This document shows, one piece after another, positions 43,163 through 51,922 of a stretch of 64,000 nt of DNA. The notes under the pieces were generated by a model, which saw nothing but the letters and a program-made list of their open reading frames with translations, did no database searches and had not been told where the DNA came from. This stretch comes from Shinella kummerowiae (GTDB lineage: Bacteria; Pseudomonadota; Alphaproteobacteria; Rhizobiales; Rhizobiaceae): positions 248,001-312,000 of the forward strand of contig NZ_WUMK01000006.1 in assembly GCF_009827055.1 (NCBI RefSeq). The letters are read 5' to 3'. Each line of letters starts with the position of its first letter. The first letter of the stretch is position 1. The position numbers were made by a program, and so were the translations under genes.

Positions 43163-44068
43163 TCAACTCACAACGACGTCAAGGCCGATGTCGAGCGTCG
43201 GCGCGGCCATGGTGATCTTGGAGGTCGAAATATAGTCGACGCCCGTTTCGGCAATGGCGCGGATCGTCTTCAGGTTCACGTTGCCCGAGGCTTCGAGCTT
43301 CACGCGGCGCGGGTCGGCGGCATAGCTCGTATCGGTCAGGCCGGCGCAATCGCGGTTGATCTCGACGGCGCGGCGCAGCAGTTCCGGCCCCATATTGTCG
43401 AGCAGGATGACGTCCGGCTGCGCCTCCAGCGCCTCCTCCAGTTCCTCCAGCGTCGTCACCTCCACCTCGACCTTGACGAGGTGGCCGGCAAAGGCGCGGG
43501 CGGCGTGGATGGCGCCGGCGACACCCTGGGAAACCGCGATATGGTTGTCCTTGATCAGGATCGCGTCATCGAGGCCGTAGCGATGCGACGAACCGCCGCC
43601 CATGCGAACAGCGTATTTTTCGAGTGCGCGAAGGCCGGGAATGGTCTTGCGCGTGCAGCAGACCTTCGCCGCTGTATGCGCGATCTCGTCGGCAAACCGC
43701 GCGGTATGCGTGGCCACACCGCAGAGATGCATGAGGAAATTGAGCGCCACGCGCTCGGCCGAAAGCACCGCGCGAGCCGGCCCGGAAACACGCGCGATCA
43801 CCGTGCCAGGATGAAGCCTGTCGCCGTCCTTCACAAAGGCCTCGAAATGGATCGCAGGATCCATCAGCCGGAACGCCGCGCGGGCCAGATCGAGACCGGC
43901 AACGACGCCGTCCTCACGCGCGTTCAGTTCCGCCCGCGCCACGACACCCGGCGCAATCGTCGCCTGGCTGGTAATATCACCCGCCCGGCCCAGATCCTCC
44001 GACAAAGCGGCACGCACCTGATCCTCCACCATCAGCGGCGAGAGGACGGGAAGATAGGGGGTGGTCAT
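43163..44068 (-). CDS. nadC: nicotinate-nucleotide pyrophosphorylase (carboxylating)
   Basis: NadC converts quinolinate and PRPP to nicotinic acid mononucleotide, the third de novo NAD step. The 301-residue product shows EDLGRAGDITSQATI near the start, RVALNFLMHLCGVATHT, TRKTIPGLRALEKYAVRMGGGSSHRYGLDDAILIKDNH and EVEVTTLEELEEAL. It is intact. Its AGGATAAG site lies in the 39-nt gap after nadB, so the three genes form one operon. Confidence 0.97.
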   Translation of the reverse strand: MTTPYLPVLSPLMVEDQVRAALSEDLGRAGDITSQATIAPGVVARAELNAREDGVVAGLDLARAAFRLMDPAIHFEAFVKDGDRLHPGTVIARVSGPARAVLSAERVALNFLMHLCGVATHTARFADEIAHTAAKVCCTRKTIPGLRALEKYAVRMGGGSSHRYGLDDAILIKDNHIAVSQGVAGAIHAARAFAGHLVKVEVEVTTLEELEEALEAQPDVILLDNMGPELLRRAVEINRDCAGLTDTSYAADPRRVKLEASGNVNLKTIRAIAETGVDYISTSKITMAAPTLDIGLDVVVS

Positions 44069-44107
44069 GGGCTTATCCTGCTTCGTTGTTTGATCGCGAT
44101 GGCGCCG

Positions 44108-45706
44108 TTACGCCGCTGCCGTTTCCGAAAGGTCCGCCACCACCGTTTCGGCCTCTGCAAGCGTGAGGAAGGTGCGGTGCTTCCAGGTGGCTTTCTGCTC
44201 GGGGAAATCCGAGCGGAAGTGGCCGCCGCGGCTTTCTTCGCGCAGATATGCGCCGGTCGCGATGAGTTTTGCCGTGGTGACGATGTTGTGGAAGCGCATG
44301 CGGCTGTTTTCGCGCTCCAGCGTGGCGATCTCGCGGATCGCGGCCCTCAGACCATCGCGGGTGCGGATAACGCCGACATGGTCGCTCATGATGCGGCGCA
44401 GGCGCGTCAGCGCCGGGCTGTCCTCGATGGTCACGAGGTCGTCGCTCTCGCCGGCATTCTTGCCCCAGTCGTTGATCTTCGGCTCCGGCAGCATGCCCTT
44501 GATGTTTTCCGCAATCCGCGCGGCGAAGACGACGGCTTCGAGCAGGGAGTTCGAGGCCAGCCGGTTTGCGCCGTGCACGCCGGTGGAGGTGACCTCGCCG
44601 GCCGCCCACAGCCCGTCGATCGAGGTGCGGCCTTCCGCGTCCGTCAGCACGCCGCCCATGTGGTAGTGCACGGCGGGGACGACCGGGATCGGTTGCGTCA
44701 CCGGGTCGATGCCGGCGGCCTTGCAGGAGGCGTAGACCGTCGGGAACATGTCGGGGAAGTGGCTGCCCACCGCCTTGGTGCAATCGAGGAAGGCGCCGCG
44801 GCCGGCCTGGACCTCGGCGAAGACACCGCGCGAAACGATGTCGCGCGGAGCCAGTTCGGCATCCTCGTGGATATCCAGCATGAAGCGGTGGCCGGCGGAA
44901 TTGATGAGATGGGCGCCATCGCCCCGCAGCGCCTCGGTGGCGAGCGGTGCGGGGTCGCGGCCGATATTGATCGCCGTCGGGTGGAACTGCACGAATTCCG
45001 GATCGGCGATGATGGCGCCGGCGCGCGCCGCCATGCCGACACCCTGGCCGCAGGCCTCCCACGGATTGGTGGTGACGGCAAAGAGATGGCCGACGCCGCC
45101 CGAGCACAGCACCACGGCGCGCGCCGGGAAATGCACGCGGTTTTTCGACTGGCCCGCATCCGGCCGCGCCACGACACCCGAGATGAAGCGGCCTTCGCGC
45201 ACGAGTTCCTCGACGACGTAGCCTTCCAGCACGCGGATCGACGGCGTGTTGCGCACGGCGGCGATCAACGCCTCCATGATCGCCTTGCCGGCCATGTCGC
45301 CCTTGACGCGCACGATGCGGCGCTCGGAATGGGCGGCCTCGCGGGAAAGCATGAGCTTGCCTTCGAGATCGCGGTCGAAGGGCACGCCGTATTCCAGAAG
45401 GTCATGAATACGCGCCGGGCCTTCGGAGACCATGAAGCGCGCCATCTTCTCGTCGACGATACCGGCGCCGGCTTCCAGCGTGTCTGCGACGTGTTTGTCG
45501 AACGTGTCGCCGGGGCTCATCGCGGCGGCAATGCCGCCCTGCGCCCAGGCAGACGATGCGCCCTGCCCGATCGGTGCTGCGGCGAGAATGGTAACGGGAC
45601 GCGGCGCAAGTTTGAGCGCGCAGAAGAGGCCAGCAAGGCCGCCACCGACGATGACGATATCATCGATGCCGTTCCAGGATTGTGGGCGAAAACTTTCAAT
45701 AGGCAT
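44108..45706 (-). CDS. nadB: L-aspartate oxidase
   Basis: NadB oxidises L-aspartate to iminoaspartate using FAD, the first de novo NAD step. The 532-residue product has the dinucleotide loop [14 protein letters not shown] (18-31), [15 protein letters not shown], and [20 protein letters not shown] near the flavin tail, followed by the fumarate-reductase-like C-terminal helices. GGAGGAG precedes the ATG. In the 87-nt gap after nadA there are two hairpins (CCTCCA/TGGAGG and GGTCTC/GAGACC) that may tune expression. Confidence 0.97.
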   Translation of the reverse strand: MPIESFRPQSWNGIDDIVIVGGGLAGLFCALKLAPRPVTILAAAPIGQGASSAWAQGGIAAAMSPGDTFDKHVADTLEAGAGIVDEKMARFMVSEGPARIHDLLEYGVPFDRDLEGKLMLSREAAHSERRIVRVKGDMAGKAIMEALIAAVRNTPSIRVLEGYVVEELVREGRFISGVVARPDAGQSKNRVHFPARAVVLCSGGVGHLFAVTTNPWEACGQGVGMAARAGAIIADPEFVQFHPTAINIGRDPAPLATEALRGDGAHLINSAGHRFMLDIHEDAELAPRDIVSRGVFAEVQAGRGAFLDCTKAVGSHFPDMFPTVYASCKAAGIDPVTQPIPVVPAVHYHMGGVLTDAEGRTSIDGLWAAGEVTSTGVHGANRLASNSLLEAVVFAARIAENIKGMLPEPKINDWGKNAGESDDLVTIEDSPALTRLRRIMSDHVGVIRTRDGLRAAIREIATLERENSRMRFHNIVTTAKLIATGAYLREESRGGHFRSDFPEQKATWKHRTFLTLAEAETVVADLSETAAA

Positions 45707-45793
45707 GTCTTACTCCTCCGACGCACCGCCCGGTCTCCCTTCCGAGAGACCAGCCGTGGGGCATTGAGACCCCTCCTCCAGATGGAGGGCGGC

Positions 45794-46873
45794 CTACTGC
45801 TTCAGGTTCACCATCCGCTCGACGGCGAGGCGGGCGCGGTCGGCGATTGCCGGGTCGACCAGAACCTCCTCCGTCATGGTCACCAGGCTGTCGAGGATTT
45901 TCGGCAGCGTGATGCGCTTCATGTGCGGACAGAGATTGCACGGTTTGACGAAATCGACGCCCGGCAGTTCGGCCTGGATATTGGAAGCCATCGAGCACTC
46001 AGTGACCAGCAGCACGCGCGACGGGCGATTGTCCTTCACGTAGTTGATCATGCCCGAAGTGGAGCCGGCGAAATCGCAGACGGCGATGACGTCCGGATGG
46101 CATTCCGGGTGGCCGATGATCTCGATGCCGGGATGGGCTTCCTTGTAGGACAGCAGTTCGGCCGCCGTGAAGCGCTCGTGCACCTCGCAATGGCCCTTCC
46201 AGGTCAGGATCTTCTTGTTGGTCTGCTTGGCGACGTTCATCGCCAGATATTCGTCGGGAATGCAGAGCACGGTATCGCTCTCCAGGCTCTCGATGACGGC
46301 AAGCACGTTGGACGAGGTGCAGCAGATGTCCGTCTCCGCCTTCACGTCGGCCGACGTGTTGACATAGGTGACGACAGGCACGCCCGGATACCGCTGCTTC
46401 AAGAGGCGCACGTCCTCGCCGGTAATCGATTCCGACAGCGAGCAGCCGGCGCGCGAATCCGGGATGAGCACGGTCTTTTCCGGGTTCAGCAGCTTCGAGG
46501 TCTCGGCCATAAAGTGCACGCCGCACTGGATGATGATCTCGGCATCGACCTTGGTGGCGTCGCGGGCAAGCTGCAGTGAATCGCCGACGATATCGGCGAC
46601 GCAGTGGAAGATTTCCGGCGTCTGGTAATTGTGGGCGAGAATGACGGCGCCGCGCTCGCGCTTCAGCCGGTTGATCGCGGCGACATAGGGCGCGTAGACC
46701 GGCCATTCGAAGGCGGGAATGAACTGCTTCACCTTCTCGTAAAGGTGCTCGGTCTCGCGGGCGATTTCCGGCGTAAAGGTGAGGTCGGGCTTTTCCAGCA
46801 CGCCGAAGCGCTCCGCGGCGGTCAGCGGACGCGCGACGGCGGCTCCTGCCGCATTCCGGGCCAGAGTGGTCAT
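45794..46873 (-). CDS. nadA: quinolinate synthase
   Basis: NadA joins iminoaspartate and dihydroxyacetone phosphate to form quinolinate. It needs a [4Fe-4S] cluster. The 359-residue product keeps the cluster cysteines in [11 protein letters not shown] (Cys117), DICCTSSN (Cys184/185) and [20 protein letters not shown] and [15 protein letters not shown] are further family marks. GGGAGG precedes the ATG. It is the first gene of nadA-nadB-nadC, with the operator-like palindrome at 46916-46930. Confidence 0.97.
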   Translation of the reverse strand: MTTLARNAAGAAVARPLTAAERFGVLEKPDLTFTPEIARETEHLYEKVKQFIPAFEWPVYAPYVAAINRLKRERGAVILAHNYQTPEIFHCVADIVGDSLQLARDATKVDAEIIIQCGVHFMAETSKLLNPEKTVLIPDSRAGCSLSESITGEDVRLLKQRYPGVPVVTYVNTSADVKAETDICCTSSNVLAVIESLESDTVLCIPDEYLAMNVAKQTNKKILTWKGHCEVHERFTAAELLSYKEAHPGIEIIGHPECHPDVIAVCDFAGSTSGMINYVKDNRPSRVLLVTECSMASNIQAELPGVDFVKPCNLCPHMKRITLPKILDSLVTMTEEVLVDPAIADRARLAVERMVNLKQ

Positions 46874-46915
46874 GAAACCCTCCCTTTCCGCCGCCTTCCC
46901 GCGGCCTCGCTATTT

Positions 46916-46930
46916 TGCTCAATATGAGCA
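46916..46930 (-). promoter_or_regulatory. palindromic operator upstream of nadA (NadQ site candidate)
   Basis: TGCTCA-ATA-TGAGCA is a perfect 6+3+6 palindrome, 43 nt upstream of the nadA ATG. On the minus strand it overlaps the probable -10 region (TTGTTT, 17 nt, TATTGA). A NadQ-type regulator gene lies at 40645-41622. The link is inference from the known regulator family. Confidence 0.6.
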
Positions 46931-47004
46931 TAACAGCCGTAAAACAAAACCGGCATGGGCCGGTGCTTCAGATTTAGAAACTTTTATGACGGTTTGCAAG
47001 AAGC

Positions 47005-47029
47005 GCCGCCCGAATTCCTTTCGGGCGGC
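47005..47029 (-). terminator. hairpin after the MFS gene
   Basis: GCCGCCCGAA and TTCGGGCGGC form a perfect 10-bp stem with a 5-nt loop, 13 nt past the MFS stop. The T tract on the minus strand is weak (GCTTCTT), so termination there may be partial. Confidence 0.6.
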
Positions 47030-47041
47030 GGCATCATTTTT

Positions 47042-48277
47042 TCAGGCCGCGGCCGGGCGCAAAACGCCCTTTTCCTGGATAGGCCAGTGCACGATCGCCG
47101 CGAAAATACCGAGCGCCACGCCGAGCCACCACACCGGATCATAGGTGCCGAAATGGTCGTAGAGGTAGCCGCCCATCCACACACCGAGGAACGAGCCAAC
47201 CTGGTGCGACAAGAAGACGATGCCGCCGAGCAGACCGAGATGCTTGGTGCCGAACATGATGGCGACCAACGCATTGGTCGGCGGCACCGTGGAGAGCCAG
47301 AGCAGGCCCATGACGATCGCGAAGATGATGACCGAGGCCGGCGACTTCGGCAGCAGGATGAAGGCCGACACCGCCACCGAGCGGGCGATGTAGATATAGG
47401 CCAGGAAATAGGGCTTCGAATAACGCTGGCCGATGACGCCGGCGGCAAGCGAGCCGATGATGTTGAAGAAGCCGATCAGCGCCAGCGCGATCACGGCGTA
47501 ACGGGCATCGATGCCGAGATCACCGAGATAGGCCGGGAAATGCGCAGTGATAAAGGCGACCTGGTAACCGCAGACGAAGAAGCCGGCGACGAGCAGCAGG
47601 TAGCTGCGATGGCCGAGCGCTTCCTTCAGCGCCTCGCCAATCGTCTGCTTGTATTCCGTGGCGGAGGTGATGCCGGAGGACGAATTGCCGCGCAGCGGAA
47701 TGGCGATCAGCGGTACGAGAAGCATGAGGATGGCGAGATAGACGAGGCTATCCGACCAGCCATAGGCGCTGATGAGCCCCTGCGACAGCGGCGCGGACAG
47801 GAACATGCCGGCAGAGCCCGCCGCGGTGCAGATGCCGAAGGCCATGGAGCGCTGTTCCGGCGTGACATTGCGCGCAAAGGCCGACAGCAGGATGCCGAAG
47901 GAACCGGAACCGACGCCAAGGCCCACCAGAACGCCGCCACCGATATGCAGCCACAACGGCGATGTGCCGAGCGACATCAGGAACAGGCCGAGCGCATAGA
48001 GCAGACCGGAGGCCAGCAGCACGCGCCAGGTGCCGAACTTGTCGGCGATGGCGCCGAAGAACGGCTGGCTGACGCCCCAGGCGAGATTCTGGAAGGCCAT
48101 GGCAAGGCCGAACGTGGTGCGGTCCCAGCCGGTATCCTGCAACATGGGCAATTGGAAGAAGCCCATCGCCGAGCGCGGACCGAAGGTCAGCACGGCGATC
48201 AGCGAGCCGGCGATGATGATGGGCCAGGGCATGGGCCGGCTTGCAGCGGGGGCCGCGACGATGGATGGGGCAGACAT
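47042..48277 (-). CDS. MFS transporter
   Basis: The 411-residue product has twelve predicted membrane segments and MFS signatures (QPFFGAIADKFGTWRVLLASGLLYALGLFLMS in the first half; GVIGQRYSKPYFLAYIYIARS after segment 8). It resembles oxalate/formate-type or monocarboxylate MFS proteins in general layout, but the substrate is unknown. The ATG at 48277 follows GGAGAT at 5-6 nt; earlier in-frame ATGs do not. A perfect inverted repeat lies about 80 nt upstream. Confidence 0.88.
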   Translation of the reverse strand: MSAPSIVAAPAASRPMPWPIIIAGSLIAVLTFGPRSAMGFFQLPMLQDTGWDRTTFGLAMAFQNLAWGVSQPFFGAIADKFGTWRVLLASGLLYALGLFLMSLGTSPLWLHIGGGVLVGLGVGSGSFGILLSAFARNVTPEQRSMAFGICTAAGSAGMFLSAPLSQGLISAYGWSDSLVYLAILMLLVPLIAIPLRGNSSSGITSATEYKQTIGEALKEALGHRSYLLLVAGFFVCGYQVAFITAHFPAYLGDLGIDARYAVIALALIGFFNIIGSLAAGVIGQRYSKPYFLAYIYIARSVAVSAFILLPKSPASVIIFAIVMGLLWLSTVPPTNALVAIMFGTKHLGLLGGIVFLSHQVGSFLGVWMGGYLYDHFGTYDPVWWLGVALGIFAAIVHWPIQEKGVLRPAAA

Positions 48278-48358
48278 GGGCATCTCCGAAATCTGGAGCC
48301 GGAATCTACGGCCTGCCATCAATTAACAAAAGCGAATTTAATTGACCAAGCAATCAGC

Positions 48359-48378
48359 CGGATTGATGCAACAATCCG
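48359..48378. promoter_or_regulatory. inverted repeat between the MFS and corA genes
   Basis: CGGATTG and CAATCCG form a perfect 7-bp inverted repeat with a 6-nt spacer, inside the 298-nt gap 48278-48575. The nearby sequence is AT-rich on the MFS side. It may be an operator for the MFS gene. The rest of the gap shows no gene. Confidence 0.3.
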
Positions 48379-48575
48379 ATTCCGCCGATGGCCCGATGTG
48401 CTTGACGCGACAGCATTTTGGGCGCATGTGCACCGCAGGCGTCACAGGACGCCAATGGAACCCGGATAAGATCAATGGACCCCGACAGTCGACTATCGAG
48501 AGCGATCGAGCGACCTATCCGGTAACGGGCTGACTGCCCTGCTCCGGATGGCGAGAATGCCTCAGAGGAGCGAAC

Positions 48576-49568
48576 ATGCTGCAAATCTATGCCCGCAAGG
48601 CTGACCGCTTTTGCCTGCGCGAAATTTCCAACCCCGCCATCGAGCAGGCGATCGCCCCTGCCCTGTGGTATGACCTGCTCAGCCCGACGAATGAAGAAGT
48701 GAAGGACGTCGAGGCTGCCCTGCGCGTCTCGATGCCGACACGCGAGGAGATGGAAGATATCGAACTGTCCGCCCGTCTCTACCAGGAGGATGGCGCTGCC
48801 TTCATGACGATGACGGCATTGACCAATCTCGACGGCGACGAGCCGACCAAGATGCCGGTGACCTTCATCCTGCGCGGCCCGACGCTGGTCACGGTGCGGC
48901 ATGCCGAGGCAAAACCCTTTGTCACCTTCTGCAACCGGGCCCTGCGCGGCAACGGCCACAGCTACGAGACCGGCGAGGACGTCATGCTCGGTGTCATCGA
49001 GGCGGTGATCGACCGCATGGCGGATGTGCTGGAGCGGCTCGGCAACGAGATCGACGGCATTTCACGCGAGGTTTTCCGCAGCAAGAAGGGCCCGTCCCGC
49101 AAGAAGACGCGCGACCTCGAAGCGCTGATCGAACAGCTCGGCCGCAAAGGCGATTTCCTGAGTGGCGTGCGCGAAAGCCTCGTCAGCATCTCGCGCCTCG
49201 TCGCCTATCACGCCGCGCTGGAAACCCCGACGCGCCGGCCTTCGAAAGAGGTCCGTCAGGTCGTCAAACTCGTGCAGCGCGATGCCGTCTCGCTCGGCGA
49301 CCACGCCGCGTTCCTGTCCGGCAAGATCAACTTCCTGCTCGACGCCACACTCGGCCTGATCAATCTCGAGCAGAACCAGATCATCAAGATCTTCACGGTC
49401 GCCTCGGTGATCTTCCTGCCGCCAACGCTGGTCGCGTCGGCCTATGGCATGAACTTCGAGCTGATGCCGGAGCTGCAATGGCACTTCGGCTATCCCTACG
49501 CGGTCGGCCTGATGATCGTCTCCGCGCTGATCCCGTTCCTCTATTTCAAGCGGCGCGGCTGGGTCTAG
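48576..49568 (+). CDS. corA: CorA family magnesium/cobalt transporter
   Basis: The 330-residue product is a pentameric divalent-cation channel subunit. It has a long cytoplasmic N-terminal funnel (1-265) and two C-terminal membrane helices. The selectivity motif GMN (about 290, SAYGMNFELMPEL) follows TM1 (VASVIFLPPTLVA), and the protein ends with the basic KRRGWV. AGAGGAG precedes the ATG. Confidence 0.95.
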   Translation: MLQIYARKADRFCLREISNPAIEQAIAPALWYDLLSPTNEEVKDVEAALRVSMPTREEMEDIELSARLYQEDGAAFMTMTALTNLDGDEPTKMPVTFILRGPTLVTVRHAEAKPFVTFCNRALRGNGHSYETGEDVMLGVIEAVIDRMADVLERLGNEIDGISREVFRSKKGPSRKKTRDLEALIEQLGRKGDFLSGVRESLVSISRLVAYHAALETPTRRPSKEVRQVVKLVQRDAVSLGDHAAFLSGKINFLLDATLGLINLEQNQIIKIFTVASVIFLPPTLVASAYGMNFELMPELQWHFGYPYAVGLMIVSALIPFLYFKRRGWV

Positions 49569-49592
49569 GCATGCCATGCGTGGCGGGGTCGA

Positions 49593-49991
49593 CTACAGCC
49601 AGTTCTCGACCCTGACACCCGGCATGCGAACGAACTCCCGCAGATTGTTGGTGACGACGATCAATCCCTCGCTCCGAGCATGGCCACCGATCTGCATATC
49701 GTGGGGACCGCATGGCGTGCCGGCCCGCTCCAGCTCGGCGCGGACCTGGCCGTAGTGTGCCGCGGCCTTGTCGGCAAAAGGCAGAACCTCCAGCCGCGCC
49801 ACGAAGTGTTCGATCGCCATCAGGTTTTCAGCGCGGCGGGCCGATTTCTCTGCCCCATAGTGCAGTTCCCCAAGCGTAATGCTCGATATGCACAGCTGCT
49901 CCGCCAGCGCGTTGAATTTTTCGCGCACGGCAGGCGGATAGGTTTTCATCACGTAGATGCAGATGTTGGTATCGAGCATGTAGGTCAGCAT
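49593..49991 (-). CDS. vapC: VapC family PIN-domain toxin
   Basis: The 132-residue product is a PIN-domain endoribonuclease of a type II toxin-antitoxin system. The acidic residues Asp7 (YMLDTNICIYVM), Glu42 (TLGELHYGAEKS) and Asp98 (PHDMQIGGHA) are in place, and TNNLREF (115-121) marks the fourth position. Related VapCs cut tRNA. The ATG overlaps the last base of the antitoxin stop (TGATG). It is intact. Confidence 0.93.
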   Translation of the reverse strand: MLTYMLDTNICIYVMKTYPPAVREKFNALAEQLCISSITLGELHYGAEKSARRAENLMAIEHFVARLEVLPFADKAAAHYGQVRAELERAGTPCGPHDMQIGGHARSEGLIVVTNNLREFVRMPGVRVENWL

Positions 49992-50224
49992 CAGAAGGCT
50001 TCGCGCTCTTCCGCTGCCGGCTGCTCCCGTTCGCTCATGAAATCGTCGCTGACGCGCGGCCCGTTCAGGAAGAGGTCGTCCCACCTCTGGCCCTGCGGAA
50101 CGATGACGCGGCTGCGGCCGATCTTGAGGACGTCAACGAGATGCACATCCTCCGGAAAGGCGACGGCCTTGGGAAGACGCACGGCCTGGCTTCGGTTGCT
50201 GGTAAAAACGGTTGAATTGGCCAT
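49991..50224 (-). CDS. vapB: VapB family antitoxin
   Basis: The 77-residue product has the AbrB/MazE-type DNA-binding N-terminus (STVFTSNRSQAVRLPKAVAFPEDVHLVDVLKIGRSRVIVP), which binds the operator, and a C-terminal tail (DDFMSEREQPAAEEREAF) that would block VapC. The start at 50224 is chosen by family pattern; the frame opens 20 codons upstream over the operator. It is transcribed with vapC from the palindrome-bearing promoter at 50240. Confidence 0.92.
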   Translation of the reverse strand: MANSTVFTSNRSQAVRLPKAVAFPEDVHLVDVLKIGRSRVIVPQGQRWDDLFLNGPRVSDDFMSEREQPAAEEREAF

Positions 50225-50239
50225 GCGCCGCCCCCTGTG

Positions 50240-50256
50240 ATATCCCATTGGGATAT
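50240..50256 (-). promoter_or_regulatory. VapBC operator palindrome
   Basis: ATATCCCA-T-TGGGATAT is a perfect 17-bp palindrome, 16 nt upstream of vapB. On the minus strand TTGCAT lies about 17 nt upstream of TACGTA, so the palindrome overlaps the start-point region. VapB or VapBC binding is the expected autoregulation. Confidence 0.6.
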
Positions 50257-50307
50257 ACGTAAGCTTAGGGAGCAGAAAATGCAAGGATGCGACGCCGCCG
50301 CCCGTAC

Positions 50308-51153
50308 CTAAGCCCTGATCTTCATCGGCCAGCGCTCGGTGCGCGTCTTCGTCACGCGTACCGTATCACCGAGGCGGATTTCGCCCTCGCCGCGCGGCAC
50401 GGCGTTCCAGCCGAACAGCACGCCGGGCACGCGGCGGTCGGCGGACATGCGCTTTTCGGCGAGGCCCTGGATGGGGTTGCCGCCGATGCGCTCGCCGGTC
50501 ATCTGGTCCTGCGTGGTCATGATGCAGCGGGCGCAGGGTTTGACGAAATCGAAGGTGATGCCGTTGATCTCGATGCCTTCCCACAGATCTTCCGCCCAGG
50601 GCTCGTCGCAGGTGACGAGGATATTGGTGCGGAAACGGTCCATGCCGACCGGCTCCTGGCCCTTGGCGGCGAGCGTCCGGTTGAGGTCGGCAAGCGAGCC
50701 GGTCGTGGTGACGAGAACGGGAAAGCCATCGGCAAAACCGACCGGCGCCGGACTGCCTGCCCAATCCTCGCCCTCGGCGCGCAGGGCCAGCGCATCCATG
50801 TGCACCAGTTTGACGGGACGCGCGAACCAGTCGGAAAGCGTCTCGTTGACCGCCTCGTCGGCGACGGCAGCACTCACCGGGCTATCCCAGATGGTCACGT
50901 CGAGGCGGTCGTCCGGTTCGAAGCTGGCGAAGATCTGGCGGCCTTCCATTTCGAGATGCAGGCTTTCCCCCACCGCCGTCGCCTCAACGCGGGCAAGCGC
51001 CTGGAGTTCGCGCTGGGTGATGAAGCGGCCGTCGGGCTCGACGATCATGTAGCGCCGGTCGCCGGCAAGACCGTCGATGCGGATGGTCGCGCTTTCGACC
51101 GGGATGGCGCGGCCGCTCTTCAGCGGATGGATGTTGAGGCCTTCGACCTTCAT
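50308..51153 (-). CDS. MOSC domain-containing protein
   Basis: The 281-residue product has an N-terminal MOSC-associated beta-barrel (GLNIHPLKSGRAIPVESATI) and a C-terminal MOSC domain with the conserved cysteine in KPCARCIMTTQDQMTGER. It resembles the YcbX/mARC group, which uses molybdenum cofactor to reduce N-hydroxylated compounds or transfers sulfur. AGGAAAGG precedes the ATG. No partner reductase gene is adjacent. Confidence 0.9.
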   Translation of the reverse strand: MKVEGLNIHPLKSGRAIPVESATIRIDGLAGDRRYMIVEPDGRFITQRELQALARVEATAVGESLHLEMEGRQIFASFEPDDRLDVTIWDSPVSAAVADEAVNETLSDWFARPVKLVHMDALALRAEGEDWAGSPAPVGFADGFPVLVTTTGSLADLNRTLAAKGQEPVGMDRFRTNILVTCDEPWAEDLWEGIEINGITFDFVKPCARCIMTTQDQMTGERIGGNPIQGLAEKRMSADRRVPGVLFGWNAVPRGEGEIRLGDTVRVTKTRTERWPMKIRA

Positions 51154-51232
51154 TGCAACGACCTTTCCTGAAATTTCGATTCAACGCGCTGCCGAACCGA
51201 TTCAATCCGGCGGAACAAAAGCATGTTTTTCT

Positions 51233-51886
51233 TCAGATTTCATCCAGCAGCATGTCGCGGATCACCCGCAGGCGCTGCGTGCGCTCCCCGGCCATGCGCG
51301 CGCCGGTCGCCGTCTGGAAGCCATCCGCCAGCTTGAAGAGCTTGACTTCGAAATGGTCGATGGCGAAGGCCTTGTCATCGAGCGGGCGCTTTTCGGCAAG
51401 TGGGTCCATCGGATCGTAGAGGCCGCTGCCCATGCGTCCGGCAATGTAGAAACAGCGTGCAGCGCCCACCATGCCGATGGCGTCAAGCCGGTCGGCATCC
51501 TGCACGATCTTCGCCTCCAAGGTTTCCGGCGCGATGTTTGCGGAAAAACTGTGCGTCAGGATGGCGTGGGCGACGGTCGCCACGTCCGCATCGCTCCAGC
51601 CTTCGGCGGTCAGCAGGCCGGACGCCTTTTCAGCCGCGAGGCGCGAAGCCTCGGCCCGCAGCGGCGAATTCTTCTCCACCGCCACGCAATCATGCAGCAG
51701 CACGGCGGCGGCAAGCAGGCGCAGATCACCACCCTCCTCGGCCTGGATGCGGCGGGCGTTCTTCCACACGCGGATGAGGTGCGCGGCATCGTGCGAGCCG
51801 TCGTCAGCCGCGAAGGCCTGGGGCAGCAGGCGTTCGGCGAGGGATCCAAGGGGCGAGAAGGCGGCAGCGAGGCAGGTGAAGGACAT
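51233..51886 (-). CDS. HD domain phosphohydrolase
   Basis: The 217-residue product has the HD metal-site pattern: SHDAAHLIRVWKNA, AAVLLHDCVAVEK (His-Asp) and VQDADRLDAIG (Asp). It belongs to a broad family of small HD hydrolases (YedJ-like) of unknown substrate. The ATG at 51886 sits in the 3' arm of a perfect hairpin (51884-51912) and has no clear ribosome site; a TTG 6 nt earlier is less likely. It is 36 nt downstream of the DUF2339 gene on the same strand. Confidence 0.88.
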   Translation of the reverse strand: MSFTCLAAAFSPLGSLAERLLPQAFAADDGSHDAAHLIRVWKNARRIQAEEGGDLRLLAAAVLLHDCVAVEKNSPLRAEASRLAAEKASGLLTAEGWSDADVATVAHAILTHSFSANIAPETLEAKIVQDADRLDAIGMVGAARCFYIAGRMGSGLYDPMDPLAEKRPLDDKAFAIDHFEVKLFKLADGFQTATGARMAGERTQRLRVIRDMLLDEI

Positions 51887-51912
51887 GGGCAATCCAGATG
51901 TGGTTGCCCATG
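51884..51912 (-). other. hairpin that masks the HD gene start codon
   Basis: CATGGGCAA and TTGCCCATG form a perfect 9-bp inverted repeat with an 11-nt loop. In the mRNA the ATG at 51886 lies in the 3' arm. It would occlude initiation unless unfolded, for example by ribosomes finishing the DUF2339 gene upstream. There is no T tract, so it is not a terminator. Confidence 0.45.
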
Positions 51913-51922
51913 ACCTACCCCG

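Noticed and set aside
42650-46579. A 1309-codon plus-strand ORF
   Set aside because: It runs antisense through sodC, nadC, nadB and nadA, whose products match known families. Long antisense frames are common in GC-rich DNA with strong third-base bias.
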